Assembly: GCF_052113205.1 (NCBI RefSeq)
Contig: NZ_JBFRCU010000019.1
Location: forward strand, 25,829 to 89,828
Length of the DNA stretch: 64,000 nt
Reading direction: 5' to 3'
Origin: Inquilinus sp052113205
Lineage (GTDB): Bacteria; Pseudomonadota; Alphaproteobacteria; DSM-16000; Inquilinaceae
The notes beneath the pieces are model-generated. The model worked only from the letters and a program-made list of their open reading frames with translations. It searched no databases and was not told the origin of the DNA. The position numbers were made by a program, and so were the translations under genes. Of the stretch, positions 1 to 8,252 are shown one piece after another (the first letter of the stretch is position 1; every line of letters starts with the position of its first letter).

Positions 1-219
1 GTGGTATCCGCTGCCTTCCGGCCGGCGCGCAATAACCGTCATTTTCGCCATTGGCGCTGCCGGGAGTCAGGATCGCCTGTCCGCTATCGCGTAAAGTATC
101 CGGCATCCTCCATACTGCGTCATCAACGGACACTTCGGGATAGGACGCATACTCCGTAGAATCTCCTCCGAGCCGTATGCGATGCCTGAGAGGTCGGTGG
201 CGCTGAAGAGGACGCCAGC
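1..219. other. Leader region upstream of mobA-like gene
   Basis: No gene is supported here. Two near-identical CATACT-N-CGT direct repeats begin at 111 and 148, and TGCGTC (116-121) pairs with GACGCA (144-149), so a regulatory site for the gene at 220 is possible. No regulator gene is visible to the left because the window begins here. Confidence 0.3.
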
Positions 220-2118
220 ATGCAGTTTCACCTGAACGGCTTCCGCTCCGGGGATCCCATGGTTTTGGAAGCCGCCCCGAACGACCCGCAAGCGGATGTC
301 GTCGATGTGATGATCATCGGCTGTGGTCCCGCAGGGCTGACCCTGGCCGCGCAGTTGGCGCATTTCCCGTCGATCCGCACCCGCATCGTCGAGCAGAAGA
401 CTGGGCCGCTTTCACTGGGACAGGCCGACGGGGTTGCCTGCCGCACGATGGAGATGTTCAGCGCCTTCGGCTTTGCCGACCGGGTGATGAAAGAAGCCTA
501 TTGGGTCAATGAAACCACCTTCTGGAAGCCCGGCGGGGGCGAGACACGGCAGATCGTTCGCCACGGACGCATCCCCGATACCGAGGAGGGGCTTTCCGAA
601 TTTCCCCATGTGATCCTGAACCAGGCCCGGGTGCATGACTTCTATCTGGAGCGGATGCGCCATGCGCCGAGCCGCCTCGTTCCCGATTACGGCCTGCGCC
701 TGGTCGGCCTCACAATTCCCGATGACCCCGCGGAGCCGCTGACCGTTCGCCTGCAACCGGTCGACGCGACGGGCGAAGACGGGATCGAAACCGTCCGGGC
801 GCGCTATGTCGTCGGCTGCGACGGCGCCCGAAGCGGCGTCCGCAAGGCGATGGGGCGCGAATTGCACGGGGAATCGGCCAATCAGGCCTGGGGCGTGATG
901 GACGTTCTGGCCTATAGCGACTTCCCCGACATCCGGCTGAAGAGCGTGATTCAATCGCCGAACGACGGCAACATCCTGATTATCCCGCGCGAGGGCGGCT
1001 ATCTCGTGCGGCTCTATATCGAACTCGACAAGCTGGACGAGGATGAACGGGTCGCGGCGAAGCATATCAGTCAGGACCATTTGATCGCGGCGGCGCAGCG
1101 CATCCTCGATCCCTATGTGCTGGACGTGAAGCAGGTGGCCTGGTGGTCGGTCTATGAGATCGGGCAGCGGCTCTGCGACAAGTTCGACGACGTCCCGGCC
1201 GGGCAGGAAGAAACGCGCCTGCCACGGGTCTTCATCGCCGGCGACGCCTGTCACACCCATAGCCCGAAGGCAGGGCAGGGCATGAACGTCTCCATGCAGG
1301 ACGCGTTCAATCTGGGGTGGAAGCTGGCCGCCGTGTTGCAAGGCCTGGCGATGCCCGCATTGCTGCACAGCTATTCGGCGGAACGGCAGAGGATCGCCAA
1401 GGAACTGATCGATTTCGACCGCCAGTTTGCCGAGATGTTCAGTGCCAAGCCGAAGACCGAAGACGACGAGGACGGTGTCGATCCGGCTGAATTCCAGCGG
1501 TATTTCATCAGACAGGGGCGCCTCACGGCGGGCACTGCAACGCATTATGAGCCCTCCGCCCTGACCGGGACGGGAACGCATCAGCGTTTGGCCGAGGGGT
1601 TCGTGGTCGGCATGCGGTTCCATTCGGCGCCGGTCGTCCGGCTGGCGGATGCCAAGCCCATGCAGCTGGGACATGTGGCGGAGGCTGACGGCCGCTGGCG
1701 GATCTACCTGTTCGCCGGGACGGACGGATCGGCGCCGGGCTCGCCGCTGGTCGGGCTCTGCGATTTCCTCGCGCATGATCCGGTCTCGCCCGTGCGCCGT
1801 CACACGCCCGCCGGCGTGGACAACGATGCGGTCTTCGACATTCGCGCCATCTTCCAGCAACCGCATCAGTCGCTGTCGATGGATGCGCTGCCGGAGCTGT
1901 TATGGCCCTGCAAGGGACAGTTCGGCCTGCGCGATTACGAGAAAGCCTTCTGCGCCGATCCGAAGGCAGGCGACATCTATCGGATGCGCGGCATCGATCG
2001 CGAGCAGGGCTGCATGGTGGTGGTTCGTCCGGACCAATATGTGGGGCAGGTGCTGCCGCTCGACGCCCATGCCGAGCTTGCCGATTATTTCGCACGGATC
2101 TTGACCGCTCGCGCCTGA
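220..2118 (+). CDS. mobA: FAD-dependent 3-hydroxybenzoate 4-monooxygenase-like hydroxylase
   Basis: This 632-residue flavoprotein belongs to the phenol 2-monooxygenase / 3-hydroxybenzoate 4-monooxygenase family. These enzymes use NAD(P)H and O2 to hydroxylate an aromatic ring in the cytoplasm. The N-terminal dinucleotide fold GCGPAG lies near residue 35, the DG motif (GCDGARSGVRKA) near 200 and the FAD-ribityl GD motif (FIAGDACHTHSPKAGQGMN) near 340. A thioredoxin-like C-terminal dimerisation domain follows. The start MQFHLNGFRSGDP is shared with MobA proteins as I remember them, which fixes the ATG at 220 against the internal ATG at 259. It stands alone on the plus strand and converges on the aminotransferase gene. 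The exact substrate is inferred from resemblance; another hydroxybenzoate or phenol is possible. Confidence 0.8.
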   Translation: MQFHLNGFRSGDPMVLEAAPNDPQADVVDVMIIGCGPAGLTLAAQLAHFPSIRTRIVEQKTGPLSLGQADGVACRTMEMFSAFGFADRVMKEAYWVNETTFWKPGGGETRQIVRHGRIPDTEEGLSEFPHVILNQARVHDFYLERMRHAPSRLVPDYGLRLVGLTIPDDPAEPLTVRLQPVDATGEDGIETVRARYVVGCDGARSGVRKAMGRELHGESANQAWGVMDVLAYSDFPDIRLKSVIQSPNDGNILIIPREGGYLVRLYIELDKLDEDERVAAKHISQDHLIAAAQRILDPYVLDVKQVAWWSVYEIGQRLCDKFDDVPAGQEETRLPRVFIAGDACHTHSPKAGQGMNVSMQDAFNLGWKLAAVLQGLAMPALLHSYSAERQRIAKELIDFDRQFAEMFSAKPKTEDDEDGVDPAEFQRYFIRQGRLTAGTATHYEPSALTGTGTHQRLAEGFVVGMRFHSAPVVRLADAKPMQLGHVAEADGRWRIYLFAGTDGSAPGSPLVGLCDFLAHDPVSPVRRHTPAGVDNDAVFDIRAIFQQPHQSLSMDALPELLWPCKGQFGLRDYEKAFCADPKAGDIYRMRGIDREQGCMVVVRPDQYVGQVLPLDAHAELADYFARILTARA

Positions 2119-2203
2119 CGAAAGCGGGCCCTGACGTTATTACGCAATCATTTAGGTTTAATGTTTCCGATCTGGCAAGCCATCCGAAGCGGAAATGCCG
2201 GGA

Positions 2204-3481
2204 TCACCCGGCCCGGCGCAAATACGCGGCCAGCTCTTCGCCGAAGCGCCGCACCTCCCCCAGCGTGTTGTAATGGACCATCGAGGCGCGCAGCGCGCCC
2301 GTCGCCATCGGCAGGCCCAGCCGGTGCATCAGCCGTGGCGCATACATGTGGCCGTCGCGGATGCCGATGCCGGCATCCGACATCGCGTCGGCGATCGCCT
2401 GGGGCGAGCGGCCGGGGATGTTGAAGCAGATCGTCGGCACGCGCCCGCCCACCTGGGCCTCGTCGGCGATGCCATAGATCGTGGCGCCGCAGGCCTTCAA
2501 CTGGCGCAGCATCTCGCGCGAGAGTTCGGCCTCATAGGCCCGGATCGCGGCCATGGCCGCCACGATGTCGTCGCGCCGGGACCCGTTCGACGGCCAGGTG
2601 AAGCCGCGGCCGAGGGCTTCGAGATAGCGCACCGAGGCGTCCATGCCGGCGACGTTCTCATAGACGAAGGTGCCGGCCTCGACCTTGTAGGGCGGCTCGT
2701 CGGGGATGAAGTCCTCGCGGAAGGTCGGCAGCCGCTTCAGCGTTTCGAAGCGGCCCCACAGGAAGCCCATATGCGGCGAGAAGTTCTTGTAGCCGGAGCA
2801 GACCAGGTAGTCGCAGCCCCAGGCCTGGACGTCGATCAGCCCGTGTGGGCCGTAGTGGACGCAATCGACGAAGACCTCGGCCCCGACGGCCTGCGCCGCC
2901 CGCGACACCGCGGCGATGTCGACGATGGTGCCGATCGAATGGGCGGTGGCGGTGCAGGCCACCAGCCGCGTGCGCGACGACAGCAGCGGCACCAGATCCT
3001 CGACATGCAGGGTGCCGTCCTCGCGCATCCGCCACCAGGCGAACTTCGCCCCGGCGCTCTCCAGCGCCAGCCAGGTGGCGATGTTGGCGTCATGGTCCAT
3101 GTCGGTGACCACGATCTCGTCGCGCTCGCCCAGCATCTGGCCGATGCCGAGGCTGACCAGCCGGATGAACGACGTGGCGTTCATGCCGAAGCAGATCTCG
3201 GCCGGCTGATACGCGTTGACCAGCAGCCCGACGCTCTCCCGCGCCTCGGCCACCGCGCGGTCGACGGCCCGGCTCTTGTCGTAGCGGCCGCCGCGCTGGA
3301 CGTTGTGGTCGACCAGGTGGCGGGTGACGGCGTCCAGCACGCTCTGCGGGATCTGCGCGCCGCCGGCATTGTCGAGGAAGATGAAGTCGCCGGCCTTCTC
3401 CGTCTGCAGGGCCGGGAACTGGGCGCGAACCGCGTCGATCGGGAAGGCCTCTGCTGGCATCTGGGTCACGATAATCTCCAT
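2204..3481 (-). CDS. Class V aminotransferase-fold protein, cysteine desulfurase-like
   Basis: This 425-residue PLP enzyme belongs to the cysteine desulfurase-like group of class V aminotransferases. The Schiff-base lysine is K232 in CSGYKNFSPHMG, and FVDCVHYGPHG just before it matches the Asp-x-x-His PLP-ring segment. Members of this subgroup often lack the mobile catalytic cysteine loop of true NifS/IscS, so I do not call it an Fe-S cluster donor. The gene lies 13 nt downstream of an amino-acid ABC permease and is probably co-transcribed with it and the binding protein. This points to breakdown of an imported amino acid or amine, for example by lyase or transaminase chemistry. The ATG at 3481 is the first in frame. 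Confidence 0.75.
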   Translation of the reverse strand: MEIIVTQMPAEAFPIDAVRAQFPALQTEKAGDFIFLDNAGGAQIPQSVLDAVTRHLVDHNVQRGGRYDKSRAVDRAVAEARESVGLLVNAYQPAEICFGMNATSFIRLVSLGIGQMLGERDEIVVTDMDHDANIATWLALESAGAKFAWWRMREDGTLHVEDLVPLLSSRTRLVACTATAHSIGTIVDIAAVSRAAQAVGAEVFVDCVHYGPHGLIDVQAWGCDYLVCSGYKNFSPHMGFLWGRFETLKRLPTFREDFIPDEPPYKVEAGTFVYENVAGMDASVRYLEALGRGFTWPSNGSRRDDIVAAMAAIRAYEAELSREMLRQLKACGATIYGIADEAQVGGRVPTICFNIPGRSPQAIADAMSDAGIGIRDGHMYAPRLMHRLGLPMATGALRASMVHYNTLGEVRRFGEELAAYLRRAG

Positions 3482-3494
3482 TGATGAGACGCGG

Positions 3495-4172
3495 TCAGGA
3501 CCGGCCGGCGCGCCGCTTGGCGCGCATTTCGAGATGGCCGATCAGCCGGACCAGCGGCCAGAGGAAGGTGAGATAGATGATCGCGGCGCCGATCAGCGGC
3601 GTCGGGTTGGCCATCTGGGCCTGGGCGTCGGTGGCCTGCTTCAGCAGGTCCGGCATGGCGACGACCGAGGCCAGGGCCGTGTCCTTGAACACCGACACGC
3701 AGTTGCTGGTCAGCGGCGGGATGATGACGCGGATCGCCTGCGGCAGGATGACCTTGCGCATCGTCAGCCAGAACGGCAGGCCGAGTGCAGCGGAGGCTTC
3801 GAACTGCCCGCGCGGGATGCTCTCGATGCCGGCGCGGCAGACTTCGGCGGTGAAGGCCGCCAGCACCATCGACAGGGCGAGAGTGGCGGAGACGAAGGAG
3901 GACAGCCGGATGCCGACAAAGGGCAGGGCGTAGTAGATCAGGATCAGCAGCACCAGGATCGGCAGCGCCCGGAACACGTCGATATAGCCGATCGCCAGCA
4001 GCCGCAGCGGCCGGGGCGCGTAGAGCCGGGCCAGGCACACCAGCAGCCCGGCCAGCGTGCCGAGGACGATGCTGGTGCAGCCCAAGAGGATGGTGTTGCC
4101 CAGGCCGCGCAGCAGGATCGGCACCGAGCGCAGCAGCACCGGCCCGTTGAAGAAGGTGTCGATCAGTTCCAT
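3495..4172 (-). CDS. Polar amino-acid ABC transporter permease (HisM/GlnP family)
   Basis: This 225-residue inner-membrane permease of the polar amino-acid uptake family has about five hydrophobic segments. The EAA loop that contacts the ATPase is visible as EASAALGLPFWLTMRKVILP around residues 125-145. It lies downstream of a family-3 binding protein gene (60-nt gap) and upstream of the aminotransferase-fold gene on the same strand. Neither a second permease nor a cognate ATPase gene is present, so it must homodimerise or use a shared ATPase encoded elsewhere. Membership in the family is clear; the substrate is not known. Confidence 0.85.
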   Translation of the reverse strand: MELIDTFFNGPVLLRSVPILLRGLGNTILLGCTSIVLGTLAGLLVCLARLYAPRPLRLLAIGYIDVFRALPILVLLILIYYALPFVGIRLSSFVSATLALSMVLAAFTAEVCRAGIESIPRGQFEASAALGLPFWLTMRKVILPQAIRVIIPPLTSNCVSVFKDTALASVVAMPDLLKQATDAQAQMANPTPLIGAAIIYLTFLWPLVRLIGHLEMRAKRRAGRS

Positions 4173-4232
4173 GGTCCGGACCGGATGGCGCAGCGGGAGG
4201 GCCGGGCGTGCCGCCCGGCCCGGTTTCGGCCG

Positions 4233-5021
4233 TTACTGGGCCTGCGGGATCGGCCCCGGCGTCACCGTGCTGGTGCCCGGCTCCGGATCGACCCCGAACC
4301 AGGTCTTGTGGATCGCGGCCAGGGTGCCGTCGGTCTTCATCGCACTGATCGCGTCATTCGCCTTCGCCAGCAGCGGGTGGTTCTTGCGGGTCATCATGGC
4401 GAAGCGCTCGCCGGTCGGGATGCGGACCAGGATTTTCAGCGCCGGCATCTGCTTGATCGCGTATTGGAATCCGGCCAGTTCGCCGGCGCCGCCGTCGATA
4501 CGGCCGTTCTGCACCTCGAGCAGCAGGTCCTGCTGGGCGTTGTAGCTCTTGACCTCGGCGAAGCCGAGCTTGTCGCCATTCGCCTTGGCATAAGCCTCGC
4601 CGGTCGATCCGGAGATCACGCCGATGGTCTTGCCCTTGAGATCATCCAGCGAATGGATCGGCGAATCCGCCTTGCCGACGATGGTGCCGTCGCTGTCGTA
4701 GTAGGGCTGGGTGAAAGCCTGGTTCTGCAGGCGTTCATTGGTGACCGAGATCGAGGAGATGGCGAAGTCGATGCGGCTGGAGCTGGTGGCGGCGAACAGC
4801 GCCTGGAAGCCGAGGTCCTGGAACTCGATATCGACGCCGATGCGCTTGGCCACCTCCTTGGCGACGTCGACCTCGAAGCCCTCGAAGGCGCCGCTGTCGG
4901 TCTTGTACTCCCAGGGCGGATTGGCCGGGTAAGCCCCGACCGTAATGGTCTCGGCCAGAGCCGGCGATGCGGCTGCCAGACCGGCTGCGACCAGAATGCT
5001 CAGCGTCCCGAAGAATTTCAT
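4233..5021 (-). CDS. Family-3 extracellular amino-acid-binding protein
   Basis: This periplasmic binding protein of the lysine/histidine/glutamine type delivers substrate to the neighbouring permease. It starts with a classical signal peptide (MKFFGTLSILVAAG, cleavage expected after ASPALA). The family signature GFEVDVAKEVAKRIG follows, then the hinge region with IGVISGSTGEAYA. Two adjacent ATGs at 5024 and 5021 are preceded by GAGGAGG at 5031-5037. I chose 5021, giving 262 residues; the longer reading from 5072 adds a non-signal-like leader. The gene diverges from the cyclase gene across a 330-bp regulatory gap. The substrate is not resolved. Confidence 0.85.
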   Translation of the reverse strand: MKFFGTLSILVAAGLAAASPALAETITVGAYPANPPWEYKTDSGAFEGFEVDVAKEVAKRIGVDIEFQDLGFQALFAATSSSRIDFAISSISVTNERLQNQAFTQPYYDSDGTIVGKADSPIHSLDDLKGKTIGVISGSTGEAYAKANGDKLGFAEVKSYNAQQDLLLEVQNGRIDGGAGELAGFQYAIKQMPALKILVRIPTGERFAMMTRKNHPLLAKANDAISAMKTDGTLAAIHKTWFGVDPEPGTSTVTPGPIPQAQ

Positions 5022-5268
5022 CATCCGTGCCTCCTCTGCTTGCCCGCCTCGCGGGCGTTTTTGGCTTTTCATCGCTGAAGAGGCTGGCGCTGTATCGGCT
5101 CAGTGCCGTCCGCTCGCTGGGCGGGCAGGCTGAGAGGCCGCCTCGTTGGTGGCGCTATGGGATCATGGAGGATGCCCCGGATCAACCGGATTGTTTTAGG
5201 CCTGAAGCTTCTCCCATGCAATTCCATGTTTCTCCCTGGCGGTGTGCTGGAACACTGAGCCTAGATAG

Positions 5269-5297
5269 TTGTGATTGCAGATATTCTGACCTAAAGT
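5269..5297 (+). promoter_or_regulatory. Predicted cyclase promoter with embedded dyad (MarR operator candidate)
   Basis: A sigma-70-like pair, TTGTGA (5269-5274) and TAAAGT (5292-5297), is separated by exactly 17 bp. The spacer holds GCAGATATTCTGA (5277-5289), whose core CAGA-TAT-TCTG is a perfect dyad. A related 13-mer lies at the iorA promoter (10431-10443). Occlusion of the spacer by a repressor would be simple MarR-type control. The boxes are seen; the binding protein is inferred. Confidence 0.45.
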
Positions 5298-5300
5298 TCG

Positions 5301-5340
5301 CGGATGGACCCGCTCCCGGCAAGAGGGGCGAGTCCATCCG
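5301..5340 (+). promoter_or_regulatory. Leader stem-loop in the 5' UTR of the cyclase gene
   Basis: CGGATGGAC (5301-5309) and GTCCATCCG (5332-5340) form a perfect 9-bp inverted repeat around a 22-nt loop. It starts at about the predicted transcription start and ends 5 nt before the GGGAGGG ribosome-binding site. It could be an mRNA stabiliser, an attenuator or a DNA operator. No T-tract follows, so it is not a simple terminator. The rest of the 5025-5353 gap shows nothing else I can assign. Confidence 0.4.
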
Positions 5341-5353
5341 AAAACGGGAGGGT

Positions 5354-6148
5354 ATGATGTCAACCGATAGTCTCGCCGGCCTGGCGTCTTCATTGCTCGA
5401 CGGCTCGATCAGAGTGGTCGACCTCACCGCGCCGCTCGGGCCGGAGACGCCGGTGATCCAGCTGCCGCCCGAGATCGGCAAGGCCACGCCGGCGGTGAAG
5501 GTCCACCAGATCTCGCACTACGACGAGAACGGCCCGTTCTGGGCCTGGAACTGGCTCGAGCTCGGCGAGCATACGGGCACCCATTTCGATGCCCCGGTGC
5601 ATTGGATCACCGGCCGGGACCATCCCGACGGCACCACCGACCGCATCCCGCCGAAGAGCTTCGTCGCGCCGGTCAACGTCATCGACCGCTCCAAGGAGAC
5701 CGAGGCCGACCCCGACTATCTGCTGACGGTCGACAGCATCAAGGCGTGGGAGGCCAAGCACGGTGCGATCGAGGCCGGGTCCTGGGTCGTGCTGCGCACC
5801 GACTGGTACAAGCGCAACGGGTCGTCGGAGACCTTCCTGAATGCCGACCAGAACGGCCCGCATTCGCCGGGCCCGACGGCGGAGGCGATCGAATACCTGC
5901 TGTCGAAGGGCATCGTCGGCTGGGGCTCCGAGACGGTCGGCACCGATGCCGGCTCGGCCGGCGGCATGACACCCCCGTTCCCCGCCCACAACCTGCTGCA
6001 CAAGGCCAACCGCTACGGCCTGGCCAGCCTGTGCCATCTCGACCAGCTGCCGCCGAAGGGGGCGATCCTGATCGCGGCGCCGCTGAAATTCGTCGGCGGC
6101 ACCGGGTCGCCGGTGCGCGCGCTTGCGCTGGTGCCCCGGGCAGGGTAG
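5354..6148 (+). CDS. Cyclase family protein (kynurenine formamidase-like)
   Basis: This 264-residue protein has the metal-binding cyclase/KynB fold. The signature HTGTHFDAPVHW lies near residues 73-84, and a second ligand cluster is likely at NGPHSPGPTAEA. Characterised relatives hydrolyse N-formylkynurenine, isatin or similar amides and lactones. It is somewhat longer than KynB (about 210 residues), so another amide or lactone is equally likely. GGGAGGG at 5346-5352 precedes tandem ATGs at 5354 and 5357. The MarR gene follows after 39 nt and iorBA converges on it, which places this enzyme in an aromatic or indolic degradation context. Confidence 0.75.
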   Translation: MMSTDSLAGLASSLLDGSIRVVDLTAPLGPETPVIQLPPEIGKATPAVKVHQISHYDENGPFWAWNWLELGEHTGTHFDAPVHWITGRDHPDGTTDRIPPKSFVAPVNVIDRSKETEADPDYLLTVDSIKAWEAKHGAIEAGSWVVLRTDWYKRNGSSETFLNADQNGPHSPGPTAEAIEYLLSKGIVGWGSETVGTDAGSAGGMTPPFPAHNLLHKANRYGLASLCHLDQLPPKGAILIAAPLKFVGGTGSPVRALALVPRAG

Positions 6149-6187
6149 GGGCCGGGCCTCGCAAGACTGGAAGCAGGTGGGAGCGCG

Positions 6188-6691
6188 ATGACCGACAGAT
6201 TTGCCGGAACGGTGCTGCGCCGGCTGGAGCAGGGCGAGACGCGCCCGACCCTGGGCGAGATCGGCCTCAACCAGTTCGCGCCCTATCTGATGAACCGGGT
6301 GATGGCGCGGTGGAACGCCAACATGTCCGACGCGCTGAAGGCGCACGACATGACCACCACCAAGATGCGCGCGCTCGCCATCCTCGGCATCTCGTCGACG
6401 CTGACGATCAACGAGCTGTCGGTCTATGCGGTGACCGAGCAGTCGACCATGAGCCGCACGCTCGATGCGCTGGAGGAGCAGGGCTTCATCCGCCGGCAGC
6501 CGCGCGCCGAGGACATGCGGGTCCGCGACATCGCCATCACCGAGGAGGGCCGGGCCGTCTTCGACGCGGTGTGGCCGACCATGTACGGGCTGCTGACGCA
6601 GATGTTCGAGGGCGTCGACGGCGACGAATACGTCGCCTTCGTCGCCACCCTGCACAAGATTCTGCGCAACATCCGCAAGCACGACATCTGA
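6188..6691 (+). CDS. MarR-family transcriptional regulator
   Basis: This 167-residue winged-helix dimer has the MarR layout: an N-terminal dimerisation helix, a helix-turn-helix around TINELSVYAVTEQSTMSRTLD, and the wing RRQPRAEDMRVRDIAITEEG. The family usually represses catabolic genes and is released by aromatic ligands. It follows the cyclase gene by 39 nt in the same direction and its end nearly meets iorB. The dyads in the cyclase promoter (5277-5289) and after the iorA -10 box (10431-10443) are the obvious candidate targets, and co-transcription with the cyclase gene would make it autoregulated. Confidence 0.85.
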   Translation: MTDRFAGTVLRRLEQGETRPTLGEIGLNQFAPYLMNRVMARWNANMSDALKAHDMTTTKMRALAILGISSTLTINELSVYAVTEQSTMSRTLDALEEQGFIRRQPRAEDMRVRDIAITEEGRAVFDAVWPTMYGLLTQMFEGVDGDEYVAFVATLHKILRNIRKHDI

Positions 6692-6695
6692 ACGG

Positions 6696-8252
6696 TTACA
6701 GCGTCGCGATGGTTTTCAGCGCGCCGTCGAGGGCGGTGCCGTCCTCGTCGACCAGGGCGGCCTGGCGCAGCCGGCGCAGCCAAGCGGCGCCGTCGTCGCG
6801 GCCGACCAGCAGGGGCAGGCCGGACAGCACCCGCTGGAACTTCGACTCGCCGCGGGCATGGGTGTCCGAGTAGCCCTTGACCAGCCGCCGGCATTCCAGG
6901 ACCTCGACCGCGAGGTCGTAATTCACCCGCAGCGTGTCGAGCGCAGTGGCTAGCCAGGCGTCGCGATGCGCGGTCTCGCGCCCATGGCGCAGCGTGCCGC
7001 GGCGGACCCGTCGCAGCGCCGACACGGCCTGCAGCCCGAGGAACCAGAAGATCGTCCCGGTGCGCACGCGCCGGCCGCGGCTGACCAGCCGGTCGAGCCG
7101 CGCGAACAGCGCCGGCCGTACCTCGATCCAGGCGCCGAGCGATCTCGGCAGTGTGCCGCAGACCTCTTCCATGCGCGGATGCATGTATTCCGTTGCATAG
7201 ACGATCTGGTCCGGCCCGGCGCCGACCTCGCGGCGCACGCGCTCGAACCGGCGCGAGCGGACCTTCAGGTCGGCGACGCGGATCACGTCGTCATAGGCCA
7301 TTGCGACCGCCACATATTTCGCCGCCGCGACGGTGAAGGCCAAGCCCTTCTCGGCGCCGCCCCGGGTCAGGTCCTCGATGTGCAGCCGGGCCAGGAGCGT
7401 CAGGTACTCATCCGCATAGGCCGGGTCCTGATAGTCGGTCAGCCGCTTCACGCCGGCGAACAGCATCGGGTGGGCGGCGGCGGGAAATTCCCCGGCAATC
7501 CGCGCGACGAGGCGGTCGAGCGCGGGATGCCCGGCTGCCGTCGGCAACGCGTCGAAGCGTTTTTCCGGCGCGCGGGTGACGGTCTCGATGTTTGGAGCCG
7601 CGGCCCGGTCGCAGGCGGTGCGGAAGGCGGCGACGCTGGCGTCCACGCCCCGGCCGCCGGCGCGGATCGTCGCCTCGAACGCTTCCCGGGGGAATGGCAA
7701 GGCCTTGGCCCCGGCCAGGGCGCCGAACATCGCGGCGGAGATCATGCTGCCGTTGCGGCCCGCCAGGGCCTCCATGTCGAAGGCGATGGTGCGCCGGGCG
7801 GCGAAGTCGGTGGCGTCGACCACGGCCACGGGGTCGCCGGTGCCGTCGCCCGGCTTCTCCTTCTCGACCACGGCGAAGGCACGGTGCGTCGACGCGATCA
7901 GCGTGGTGCGGTCGGGCGTGACCAGGCCGCGCAGCACCGCGCGCCCGGCCTCCATCAGCTCGGCGGCCAGCACCACGTCGACGTCGCCCGGTGTCGGCAT
8001 CAGGGCGAAGACCGGCGTGGCGCCCGGCTTCGCGGCGATCATCTCGATATAGTAGATGGTCGCGCCGGTGCGCTGGGCCACGCCCGGCACCGAGGTCGAC
8101 TGGGCGGCCCAGCCATTGGCCTCGGCCAGCGCGACGATCCAGTCGGCCAGGACCCCGCCGCCCTGGCCGCCCATGGCCAGGATGGCGACGGCCAGCGGCC
8201 GGTCCTGGGACAGCAACGAACGATCCGGCAGCGTGTCGGCCACGGCGTTCAT
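6696..8252 (-). CDS. iorB: Indolepyruvate oxidoreductase subunit beta, long form with C-terminal extension
   Basis: This is the gamma-type subunit of arylpyruvate:ferredoxin oxidoreductase, which oxidatively decarboxylates indolepyruvate and other arylpyruvates to the aryl-acetyl-CoA. The N-terminal 2-oxoacid oxidoreductase domain shows MGGQGGGVLADWI and SVPGVAQRTGATIYYIEM. At 518 residues it is much longer than archaeal IorB (about 200); the extra C-terminal half resembles the uncharacterised extension of fused proteobacterial IorAB proteins. The ATG at 8252 overlaps the iorA stop codon (ATGA), showing translational coupling; a longer upstream reading is only an antisense-free extension through iorA in another frame. 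Confidence 0.85.
   Translation of the reverse strand: MNAVADTLPDRSLLSQDRPLAVAILAMGGQGGGVLADWIVALAEANGWAAQSTSVPGVAQRTGATIYYIEMIAAKPGATPVFALMPTPGDVDVVLAAELMEAGRAVLRGLVTPDRTTLIASTHRAFAVVEKEKPGDGTGDPVAVVDATDFAARRTIAFDMEALAGRNGSMISAAMFGALAGAKALPFPREAFEATIRAGGRGVDASVAAFRTACDRAAAPNIETVTRAPEKRFDALPTAAGHPALDRLVARIAGEFPAAAHPMLFAGVKRLTDYQDPAYADEYLTLLARLHIEDLTRGGAEKGLAFTVAAAKYVAVAMAYDDVIRVADLKVRSRRFERVRREVGAGPDQIVYATEYMHPRMEEVCGTLPRSLGAWIEVRPALFARLDRLVSRGRRVRTGTIFWFLGLQAVSALRRVRRGTLRHGRETAHRDAWLATALDTLRVNYDLAVEVLECRRLVKGYSDTHARGESKFQRVLSGLPLLVGRDDGAAWLRRLRQAALVDEDGTALDGALKTIATL

Noticed and set aside
180..219. Riboswitch-like string GATGCCTGAGAGG...GCTGAAGAGGACGCC before mobA
   Set aside because: It recalls thiamine/glycine-type cores loosely, but the conserved pairing elements could not be built.
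412..1866. Long minus-strand frame opposite mobA
   Set aside because: Arg/Gly/Ala-rich shadow of a clear flavoprotein gene, with no domain.
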